NCBI GenBank assembly: GCA_027343785.1
Contig: DAHWKF010000058.1
Coordinates: 1-43,775, forward strand
DNA from: Leptospirillum sp.
Lineage (GTDB): Bacteria; Nitrospirota; Leptospirillia; Leptospirillales; Leptospirillaceae
Direction: 5' to 3'
DNA length: 43,775 nt
Part shown: positions 34,276-40,736 of the stretch, in pieces
How the letters are laid out: each line of letters starts with the position of its first letter
Numbering within the stretch: the first letter of the stretch is position 1
Notes under the pieces: model-generated
The model's database searches: none
Told to the model about the DNA's origin: nothing
What the model saw: only the letters and a program-made list of their open reading frames with translations
Program-made: the position numbers and the translations under genes

Positions 34276-35820
34276 TCAGTAAAAAAGGGGAAACCGGATG
34301 CTGATCGCCACATTCGGCGCATCGGGGGTCACACCCGCGGCCACATTGACCATAAAAAAGAATTTCGGACTGACATTGTATGTTCCCCCGAACAGGACAG
34401 ATCCCAGCTGCAGGATCCGGGTCAGGGGAACCTGCACCCCGTTCTCCGAAGGGGGCCAGATTGTCATCTGGTCGTAACCGACGGTAAAGATGGTTTTCTG
34501 GCTGAAGGAAAACCATCCGCCGAAATTCAGGTCGGTCGCGTTTCCCGGATTGATGGTTCCAAGCGCCCCACCGAAGTTTCTTGAGAATTCATAGATATAA
34601 TTCAGGTTGGCATAGAAAACGACCGGAGAGATGGGAAAAAAAATGGAAAGACCGGGTTCCAGCGACCAGAATCCGGTTCCTGTCGGGAGATCGTTCAGAA
34701 GCCCGGTTGCGGAGTTCACCGGAATGGTAAAAGGGTTGCTCCCCGTCGTGGATTTGGCCATGACGTTTCCCATCAGGAGCATCCCGAGAAACGGCGTGGA
34801 ATTGAATTGGTAATGAACGCCGTAATCGATATCCCCCAGGCCGCGCCCGAACTGATTCGTCAGCGTCGGAGCGCCCGTCCCGCCCGACGAGGTCACAGGA
34901 GACGTCACCGCCGTCTGGGTCCGATAGACATAGGGAACATCCGCCTCCAGCTCGAGTTTGTCCGTCACACCCAGAAACACGGCGATCATCTCGATATAGT
35001 AGTCATCGTCCACCCGCTGGATATTGACCCCCGTCGACGACGGCAGAATCGGAAAAAGAGAAAAATTCTGGGACGCCACCTGTGTCGAGGTGTTATGGAG
35101 GTACAAAAAAACGTTCTCCACCTCCACCTTACCGGCCGGAAGAAGGAGGTACGTTCCTTTCCGGCGTTTCCGGCCCTGGACGGTCACGACCCTTTCCGGC
35201 GGCGGAGGCGGGGAGGGCCTGGAAGGGGCCGTCTTGAACGCGACAACTTCGTCCGGCAGGAATCCGACGACATGAACGATGCGGTGGCGCCTCCAGCAGG
35301 ATTCCCGGTGGTCCGAACACAAAAGCCGCCCCGGAATGGATCGTTTGCCAAAAGAAACGACATGGATTCTTCGCGGATCGATCCCGAGTCCGGTCAGATA
35401 TCGTTTGGCCGTCCTTCCCCGCGCGAGCCCCAGGCGGAAGTTGTAATTCTGGTTTCCCCGTTCGTCGGAATGTCCGATCAGCAGGACTTCCACCTCGGGA
35501 TGGCGGCGGAGAAGAGCTGCATCCTCCTGCAGGGTCTTCCGATCAATACGGGTCAAATAGGCTTTTCCGGTCGAAAACGTGAGGTCTTTCCGGGACAGCT
35601 CCCTTAACTGTCGAAGGAGTTTCCGGTCATGTTGCCGGAGCCGTTCCTGCCGGGTGGTATTGTCGTCCGATGAGGCGGCCACGGCAACGTCTCCGGGAGA
35701 CACGGACAGGGGAAAGAGCACCCCCAGACAGAAGAAAAGGGCAGCCAACCGCCTCTTCCCCCCCCGTGAAAGGGCGTCCCATATCTGTTTTCCAGCATAA
35801 TGGACAGGGAATCGGTCCAA
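34276..35820 (-). CDS. OmpA-domain / FapF-like beta-barrel fusion
   Basis: A 514-residue outer-membrane protein and the last gene of the Fap-like operon. A signal peptide ends near residue 48. Residues about 78-188 are an OmpA/Pal peptidoglycan-binding domain (VLLIGHSDERGNQNYNFRLGLARGRTAKRYL, then VSFGKRSIPG and a CW..HRIV end). A proline linker (199-208) leads to a barrel (about 222-514). The barrel is a paralogue of the neighbouring gene's, sharing DVPYVYRT, GTINPGNATDL, VGYDQMT.WPP and GVTPDAPN. It ends in an aromatic residue, as outer-membrane barrels do. Having the OmpA domain before the barrel is unusual. The TTG start follows GGGGAG by eight bases and lies 32 bases after the preceding stop. 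Confidence 0.8.
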   Translation of the reverse strand: MDRFPVHYAGKQIWDALSRGGKRRLAALFFCLGVLFPLSVSPGDVAVAASSDDNTTRQERLRQHDRKLLRQLRELSRKDLTFSTGKAYLTRIDRKTLQEDAALLRRHPEVEVLLIGHSDERGNQNYNFRLGLARGRTAKRYLTGLGIDPRRIHVVSFGKRSIPGRLLCSDHRESCWRRHRIVHVVGFLPDEVVAFKTAPSRPSPPPPPERVVTVQGRKRRKGTYLLLPAGKVEVENVFLYLHNTSTQVASQNFSLFPILPSSTGVNIQRVDDDYYIEMIAVFLGVTDKLELEADVPYVYRTQTAVTSPVTSSGGTGAPTLTNQFGRGLGDIDYGVHYQFNSTPFLGMLLMGNVMAKSTTGSNPFTIPVNSATGLLNDLPTGTGFWSLEPGLSIFFPISPVVFYANLNYIYEFSRNFGGALGTINPGNATDLNFGGWFSFSQKTIFTVGYDQMTIWPPSENGVQVPLTRILQLGSVLFGGTYNVSPKFFFMVNVAAGVTPDAPNVAISIRFPLFY

Positions 35821-35852
35821 AATGATTTCTCCCCGAATAGATTGCGCCCGGC

Positions 35853-37028
35853 TCAGAAATAAAGGGGGACCCGAAAACTGATCTGGATATTCGGGGCATC
35901 GGGCGTCACCCCCACTTCCACATTCAGCAAATAGAAAAAATACCGGCTGACGTTATAGGAGTACCCGAACACCAGGGATCCCAGCTGCAGAACCTGGGTC
36001 AGGGGGATCTGCGTGCCGTTCTGGGTCGGCGGCCAGAGTGTCATCTGGTCATACCCGACATCGAACGATGTCTTGTCGTTCAGGGAAAAACCGGCTCCAA
36101 AACTGAGGTCGGTGGCGTTTCCGGGGTTGATTGTTCCGATGTTTCCGCCAAAATTGGCGGAAAAGTTGTAGATATACGCGGCATTGGCATAAAAAACCAC
36201 CGGATCTGACGGATAGATCGCGGTAATGGACGGCTCCACGGACCAGAACCCCGAACCCGTGGGCTGGGCCGTGAGAAGCCCGGTCTTGGAACTGATGGGG
36301 ATCGTGAAGGGGTTCGTCCCGTTGTTGGCTTTTCCGATGACATTGGCTAAAAAAAAGGCTCCGCCGAACCCCGAATGGTTGAGCTGTTCATGAAACCCGA
36401 ACTCGATATCTCCCAGTCCGTTCCCGGTCGTTCCCGTCTGGAGAAGATTTCCGGAACCGCCATTGATCGGATAGGACAGCACGTTTTCCGTCCGATAGAC
36501 GTAGGGCACGTCGATTTCGGCTTCGAGATTGTTTGTGATGCCATAGTAAAACGTCAGGACATCCATGTAGATGTCCTGCTCGACGGATTCAACGTTGATG
36601 GTTCCGATCAGGACAGCCGGGATGACGGTAAACCCTTGCAAGGCAACCTGGGTAGCGGAGTTGTGAACATACTCGAAGGTATTTTCGACGAGGAGTTTCC
36701 CTTGCGGCACCAGAATGCCCGTATTGGTCACAAGGGTTTCCACCTGGGGGGCCTTGTTCTTTTTCTTTTTAGGGGCCTGGCCTACGGGAAATGGTGCGGG
36801 GGAGGGCTGGGGAGCGGTTTTTTCCTGTTTCTTTTTTTTCTTTTTCTGCTCATCGGTCGGGGAGGCGAATGGAGCGGCATTGTCCTGATCGTTTTGGGCG
36901 AGGGTCTGGATGGTCTTCGAATCAGGCAAGGCCGGCTCTCCGGCGAAGGACGCGCCCGTCCACCCCTCCCCGCCCGACAGGAAACACCAGAGCACCCAAG
37001 CCAGGGCCGCAATCCGGACATTGCTCAC
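35853..37028 (-). CDS. FapF-like outer-membrane beta-barrel transporter
   Basis: A 391-residue exported protein with a signal peptide (about 1-28), a disordered lysine/proline-rich stretch (about 60-95, including KKKKKK) and a C-terminal beta-barrel (about 104-391) ending in an aromatic residue. The barrel has many short alternating strands and resembles the MetA/phenol-degradation-type barrels to which FapF belongs. FapF secretes amyloid subunits across the outer membrane. The FapF coiled-coil plug is not obvious; the charged stretch occupies its place. GTG at 37028 is chosen because GGAAGG stands seven bases upstream and a signal peptide follows; an ATG 18 codons earlier gives an atypical leader. 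The 206-base gap to the preceding gene may hold another promoter. Confidence 0.78.
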   Translation of the reverse strand: MSNVRIAALAWVLWCFLSGGEGWTGASFAGEPALPDSKTIQTLAQNDQDNAAPFASPTDEQKKKKKKQEKTAPQPSPAPFPVGQAPKKKKNKAPQVETLVTNTGILVPQGKLLVENTFEYVHNSATQVALQGFTVIPAVLIGTINVESVEQDIYMDVLTFYYGITNNLEAEIDVPYVYRTENVLSYPINGGSGNLLQTGTTGNGLGDIEFGFHEQLNHSGFGGAFFLANVIGKANNGTNPFTIPISSKTGLLTAQPTGSGFWSVEPSITAIYPSDPVVFYANAAYIYNFSANFGGNIGTINPGNATDLSFGAGFSLNDKTSFDVGYDQMTLWPPTQNGTQIPLTQVLQLGSLVFGYSYNVSRYFFYLLNVEVGVTPDAPNIQISFRVPLYF

Positions 37029-37234
37029 AATCAAGCCTTCCAGGACAAAGCCGATCAGTTTCAATGCGAAAGGAAAACACAAACCCAGGTTCAGACAAAA
37101 AACGAAGCGTCCGTTTCAGGCAATGATCACGACTGGCTTCTCTCCCCCTTCCGGTGGCTCCCGTCCGGATCTCATGACGATCTGAGGCTTCATCCGTCCG
37201 GAAAACGTGAAAGGACTCTTCTCCGAAACATTCA

Positions 37235-37573
37235 TCAATGCTTTCCGGCCAGACCTTGTGCGTTATTGCCCTGCAGGGATTCCGTACCGTCCATGGGGTA
37301 TTTTGCCTCGTCCCACAACTTGACGCCCTGGGCTGTCGAAGGAATGACGATCACGGGATTGTTTCCCCTCCCCCTCTTTTCCAGTACAGGGTTTTTGACA
37401 GGCGGCTGAACGAGAAGGACCTCCTGCTTTCCGGGAGGTCCGGCTGATTGTTCCTGTTCAGCTGCCTGAAGGTCCGGCGGACCGCAGGCTATCGCCCATC
37501 CGGCAGCCAGAACGCTGCCGACAAGGATAAAAACAATTTTTTTCCGGTGTTTCTTGTAATGCCCCAGCGTCAT
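37235..37573 (-). CDS. Small putative lipoprotein in the Fap-like operon
   Basis: A 112-residue exported protein. A basic N-terminus (HYKKHRKK) precedes a hydrophobic stretch and the sequence AIAC, a plausible though not ideal lipobox, so lipidation is likely. The mature part is Pro/Gly/Gln-rich and probably disordered. I see no similarity to a named family, and none to FapA or FapE that I can defend. GGAGG lies six bases before ATG at 37573. Its stop is 206 bases before the first barrel gene, and it begins 43 bases after the preceding secreted protein, so it is probably part of the export apparatus or its outer-membrane attachment. Confidence 0.6.
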   Translation of the reverse strand: MTLGHYKKHRKKIVFILVGSVLAAGWAIACGPPDLQAAEQEQSAGPPGKQEVLLVQPPVKNPVLEKRGRGNNPVIVIPSTAQGVKLWDEAKYPMDGTESLQGNNAQGLAGKH

Positions 37574-37616
37574 CAGAAACCTCCGCTCTGAACGTAGGCG
37601 TTTTTCAGCAATTCCC

Positions 37617-38408
37617 TCAACGATCAAGGAAACGCGATGCCTCGAGCATACTGTTGAGGCTCAGCGCATGGGTCACAGCACCAACATTGGTAGCCGTCCC
37701 GTTCATCGTGACCACATTATGGATCACGAGATTGCTCGCGGCGTTCTGGAGAACGGAAATAATGCCCGATGAATTGCCGAACGCCATGGGGGAAACAAGG
37801 TTCTTGACAGTGTTCCCCGATCCGGACGGTTCGATCTGGACCACGTAACTGTATGATCCGTTGCCGGTCGGGGAAGCGCCTTTGGCCGGAACAGACTGGA
37901 TCGTGATCGCGGGGGGGGTGGAGGAAGACGATGATACCTTCAGGGACGGGAACGAAGTTGCGTTTGTCGCCTGTTGGCTCCCGTGGCTATTGGATGTCAG
38001 GACATTGTTCGAAACGTTTTTTGAACCGCTATCTGTGGTCGTGGAGACCGTCGCGCTCACCTGGGGTGTCCCGTTACCCGTTGAACTCTGGAAAGGGTTG
38101 CTTCCGGTTTCCACCAGAAGTTCGTTCCCCACTGTCTGGAGAATCGTCTTGACCATCAGTGCGCCGTTGACAAAGGTCGAACTTTCAATTCCGAACGAGA
38201 AGTTGATCCCTCCCCATGAAAAGCCCCCGCGCATGCCGGCCAGGACACTGTCCGGAACCGGACGGACCCCCGGGGTGGATCTCTCCGGGGAAGCACCGCG
38301 GGACTGAACGGGAAAAATCAGTAAAGAGCCAAACAAGACGACCCCGGCAAGAAGAACGCCCGATATCTTCTTCAGGGATTGCAAAAGAGGAGAATGATGG
38401 ACACGCAT
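37617..38408 (-). CDS. Secreted Fap-like protein with shared C-terminal motif
   Basis: A 263-residue exported protein with a signal peptide (about 1-38). Just after it comes SVLAGMRGGFSWGGINFSFGIE, a pattern I recall from uncharacterised proteins encoded next to C39 peptidases. A Ser/Thr/Asn-rich middle follows (130-165). Residues 207-236 contain AFGNSSGIISVLQNAASNLVI, which matches the motif shared with the two other secreted proteins of this operon. No cysteine occurs in the mature part. It could be a minor fibre component, a nucleator or a substrate of the peptidase. ATG at 38408 has GGGAG seven bases upstream and lies 28 bases after the peptidase stop. Confidence 0.7.
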   Translation of the reverse strand: MRVHHSPLLQSLKKISGVLLAGVVLFGSLLIFPVQSRGASPERSTPGVRPVPDSVLAGMRGGFSWGGINFSFGIESSTFVNGALMVKTILQTVGNELLVETGSNPFQSSTGNGTPQVSATVSTTTDSGSKNVSNNVLTSNSHGSQQATNATSFPSLKVSSSSSTPPAITIQSVPAKGASPTGNGSYSYVVQIEPSGSGNTVKNLVSPMAFGNSSGIISVLQNAASNLVIHNVVTMNGTATNVGAVTHALSLNSMLEASRFLDR

Positions 38409-38436
38409 GCGAATGCTCCCTTTTTCGTTTTCTCCT

Positions 38437-39279
38437 TCAGGGAATGCCGATCTTCGCAAATCCGCCCAGCTGGAACTGGTTTGGCCCGGGAACGACAAGC
38501 AGCTGGGTGGACAGGGGAAGATTGTTCTGGACAATATTTGATGGAACGCTGATGTTGACGGTATTCCAGTCCTGGGGGTTGTTGAACGTCTTACGGGTAA
38601 TGAGGATATCCGGACCTTCGTGAATCACAAAGACGATCCCGTTTTTCCAGAGCGTCAGGAAATGCTTCCTGCTGTCCATTCGAAGTCCCATCGCCGGATC
38701 GCCGATCAGAACGTTCTGATTCGATATACCCTTCACGACAACAAAATGCTTGTATCCGTTCACCTCGATCAGGACGATGGCGGGCAGACGGAGCTCCATG
38801 AGCTTGCCCAGGGAAAGCCTGTAGCCGTCTGACTTGTACCCGAGGGAGGAGAGATATCTCTTGATGTCCAATAAGGAAAAACCGTGTTTCTGGATCTTTT
38901 TCTTGTCCCCTGTCTTGTACATGTACTGGAAAGCGGCCGTTTCGGTTGTCGGACGGAGGTATTCATAGGTCAAAAGCGTCGCCACCGCCGCCGATCCGCA
39001 ACTGAAATCAAACCTCTGCCGCACGACATCCCGGAACTTGAGTTCGGCATAGCTCTGGGAAGGGACAGTCAGAACGCCAGTCGGCGTGGAGTTGAAAAAA
39101 ATAACCCCGGCCCGGACCCGGCCGGGAGAACACAGAAAGAGGAATAACCCGAGACAGGAGACAAAAAAGAGGGCGCAGCCCCGGAGGATCGCAGACCACG
39201 CCGCTCCTTTTTCCGCTGGAAGGGCGACCTTCTCCCCCTCTGTTTCTTCGTCCGGTACAACCGGTTGACCACAATCCAT
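38437..39279 (-). CDS. Membrane-anchored C39-family cysteine peptidase (FapD-like)
   Basis: A 280-residue protein with a signal-anchor at about 33-50 and a papain-like C39 domain facing the periplasm. The catalytic Cys94 is in QRFDFSCGSAAVATLLTYEY, His178 in NGYKHFVVVKGI and Asp194 in VLIGDPAMGLRMD, the complete triad. C39 domains cleave double-glycine leaders in ABC exporters, but here there is no ABC transporter. In the Fap system, FapD is just such a stand-alone C39 peptidase needed for fibre formation. It sits between genes for secreted proteins of the same operon, 57 bases after one and 28 before the next. ATG is preceded by a purine-rich stretch. Confidence 0.85.
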   Translation of the reverse strand: MDCGQPVVPDEETEGEKVALPAEKGAAWSAILRGCALFFVSCLGLFLFLCSPGRVRAGVIFFNSTPTGVLTVPSQSYAELKFRDVVRQRFDFSCGSAAVATLLTYEYLRPTTETAAFQYMYKTGDKKKIQKHGFSLLDIKRYLSSLGYKSDGYRLSLGKLMELRLPAIVLIEVNGYKHFVVVKGISNQNVLIGDPAMGLRMDSRKHFLTLWKNGIVFVIHEGPDILITRKTFNNPQDWNTVNISVPSNIVQNNLPLSTQLLVVPGPNQFQLGGFAKIGIP

Positions 39280-39336
39280 CGCAGAGCTCTCTTTCGCCGC
39301 GACATTGCCGGCGTGGCTGCCACCACTCGCGAACGA

Positions 39337-39702
39337 CTATTTGACAAATTTCAGATTCAGATTGACGCTACTGTCGATCACAACGTTGTTTCCCGAATTC
39401 TGAATGACATTTACAATGCCCGCATCTCCCGAAAAAGCATTTCCCTTGATCCCGTTGTCAATCGACTCTCCGGCATTCATGATCGTCGGATTTTGCGTCA
39501 GGGAAGCCGGATCGAGAGAGATATTTCCCAAGCCCGCCCCCCGGATGCTATCCAGTTTCTGACCGGCTTCCGGAGATCCCAGGTGTCCCCCGATTGACTG
39601 ACTTTCCAGGGGGGCCTGTTGTGACGTGGCGGTTACGGGAGGAGGCGCGCTGATTCCCGCAAGCCAGAACATCCAGATGGCTGACACGACAAACCGTTTC
39701 AT
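39337..39702 (-). CDS. Small secreted Fap-like protein with shared motif
   Basis: A 121-residue exported protein. The signal peptide (about 1-25) is followed by a Gln/Ser/Gly stretch. Residues 88-118 contain GNAFSGDAGIVNVIQNSGNNVVIDSSVNLN-type sequence (the core AFSGDAGIVNVIQNSGNN), the same pattern as in the operon's first gene. Repeats of alternating polar/hydrophobic residues ending in NLNL would suit a beta-strand stack. There is no cysteine. It could be a minor subunit or nucleator, as FapB is for FapC. ATG at 39702 follows GGGTAGGGG closely. The gap to the first gene contains a terminator-like hairpin, so this gene and those after it are probably expressed less. Confidence 0.72.
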   Translation of the reverse strand: MKRFVVSAIWMFWLAGISAPPPVTATSQQAPLESQSIGGHLGSPEAGQKLDSIRGAGLGNISLDPASLTQNPTIMNAGESIDNGIKGNAFSGDAGIVNVIQNSGNNVVIDSSVNLNLKFVK

Positions 39703-39747
39703 ACCCCTACCCTCGCCCTTTCGGGCCGGCACCGGCAACGCACCCAA

Positions 39748-39772
39748 GGAAAAAGGGGGCGACGCCCCCTTT
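39748..39772 (-). terminator. Intercistronic terminator-like hairpin after the first operon gene
   Basis: On the minus strand AAAGGGGGC and GCCCCCTTT pair over nine bases around a three-base loop, ending in a T-run of five (the last three Ts of the stem plus two). It starts seven bases after the stop of the first gene. It could act as a partial terminator, or protect an upstream processed mRNA from 3' decay. Confidence 0.7.
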
Positions 39773-39778
39773 ACCCGT

Positions 39779-40291
39779 TTAGTGGAGACCCGCGCTGTTG
39801 TTGACATTGACTGTCTGCATCGAAGCGTTGTTCACGCCGGATTCCTGGCTGACGTTCATGACGCCTGACGCGTTTTCGAAGGCATGGTTGTTGATGCTGT
39901 TCGGATTGTGCTTGTCATAAATAGCCGCGTGCTGATTGTTGGTCACCGTCTGAGCCAGATCGTTTTTCGAAAGGGCGTTCCCTGAAATGTTCACGGATTT
40001 TGAATGGGAATTGGAATTCGTCTTGCTGATCCCGATATTGCCCACTGTCACTGAAGTCGTGTTGGTCTTTGTCATGCTTTCATTTCCATTGCTGTAGGCG
40101 GAAGCGGAGGAGTTGGACTTTGAAGTCGACCCGGCATTGGAACCCGAAGAGGAGTTGGAGTTGTTGTTGGTGTTTGTGTTGTTGGTGTTGCTGTTGTTTC
40201 CGCTGTTCGAACCAGGCGCTGCCTGGACCGCAAGCGGCAAGGACAGGAAAGCAACGGCTGTCAGGACGGCAAACGTTTTTTTCATTTCCAT
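39779..40291 (-). CDS. Asn/Ser-rich secreted protein, presumed amyloid subunit (Fap-like)
   Basis: A 170-residue exported protein, first in the operon. The signal peptide (about 1-24, ending AVQA) leads into an extreme low-complexity stretch (26-70) of Asn, Ser, Thr and Gly. Then comes VTVGNIGISKTNSNSHSKSVNISGNAL. The C-terminal motif AFENASGVMNVSQESGVNN (138-156) resembles the conserved repeat ends of Fap subunits and matches the two other secreted proteins here. There is no cysteine and little aromatic content. Length, composition, place behind a sigma-54 promoter and the hairpin behind it all suit a highly expressed fibre subunit. Amyloid formation is inference. ATG at 40291 has GAGGGG eight bases upstream. 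Confidence 0.72.
   Translation of the reverse strand: MEMKKTFAVLTAVAFLSLPLAVQAAPGSNSGNNSNTNNTNTNNNSNSSSGSNAGSTSKSNSSASAYSNGNESMTKTNTTSVTVGNIGISKTNSNSHSKSVNISGNALSKNDLAQTVTNNQHAAIYDKHNPNSINNHAFENASGVMNVSQESGVNNASMQTVNVNNSAGLH
40136..40213 (-). repeat. Low-complexity Asn/Ser codon tract inside the first Fap-like gene
   Basis: This stretch consists largely of AAC and ACC/AGC-type codons read on the minus strand, encoding runs such as NNTNTNNNSNSSSG. On the plus strand it appears as repeated GTT. Such tracts can change length by replication slippage while keeping the frame if whole codons are gained or lost. Confidence 0.7.
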
Positions 40292-40391
40292 GGCTGTAAC
40301 CCCTCATTGTGAAAGGTGAAGTTTCCTTGAGAATAAACCCTTCGTTTTTGCGGCTGCGGACATTCCGCAAACCCACCGGTTCGTGTTCAAT

Positions 40392-40406
40392 ACAAACGGC
40401 GTGCCA
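40392..40406 (-). promoter_or_regulatory. Sigma-54 promoter of the Fap-like operon
   Basis: Read on the minus strand the site is TGGCACG, four bases, then TTGT. The -24 element is perfect and the -12 element differs from TTGC in one base, with the right spacing. Transcription would start near 40381, giving a leader of about 90 bases before the first ATG at 40291. A sigma-54 activator is encoded 330 bases upstream on the same strand. Confidence 0.78.
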
Positions 40407-40419
40407 GACAGAAATCTAC

Positions 40420-40516
40420 CTGCATGGAAGCCGTTTTCTAAAAACAATTCCGTCAAAATCCTGTTTCTGCAGTGTTCTTTCGGGTTTGTGACCCGTCTTT
40501 CCCTGTATGGAAGCCG
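40420..40516. repeat. Direct repeat and dyad, possible activator sites
   Basis: CTGCATGGAAGCCG (40420-40433) recurs as CTGTATGGAAGCCG (40503-40516), 13 of 14 identical and 83 bases apart. The dyad CGGGT / ACCCG lies at 40481-40495, about 90-110 bases upstream of the predicted transcription start, a usual place for enhancer sites. Which, if any, binds the activator cannot be told from sequence. Confidence 0.4.
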
Positions 40517-40736
40517 ACTTTCTTGCCAACCCGATCCGGACACGACAGAATCAGAATCCGCATATGTCCACTTTTCCGGACAGAAGGGGGATCATCTTCC
40601 CGACGGTTGCTCCCGGGAAAATCGTCACAGATTCAGGAAAACAGCTGTCCTCGATGGTTTTCCGGAAAAATGGACAATGGCGTCGGGCGCATATCACGAG
40701 GATGATCCGGCAATCCGGGAGGAAGACGGGAGAAAA

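Larger units (their letters stand above)
40292..40736. other. Regulatory intergenic region between activator gene and Fap-like operon
   Basis: I see no gene in these 445 bases. The region contains a sigma-54 promoter (40392-40406), a 14-base direct repeat (40420-40433 and 40503-40516), a small dyad CGGGT/ACCCG (40481-40495), an imperfect 16-base inverted repeat (40565-40580 and 40661-40676), and a seven-base-pair hairpin in the untranslated leader (40347-40353 with 40365-40371). Confidence 0.6.

Noticed and set aside
38437..39279. C39 peptidase as part of a bacteriocin exporter
   Set aside because: There is no ABC transporter or HlyD-like protein in the cluster, and the secreted proteins carry ordinary Sec-type signal peptides rather than double-glycine leaders.
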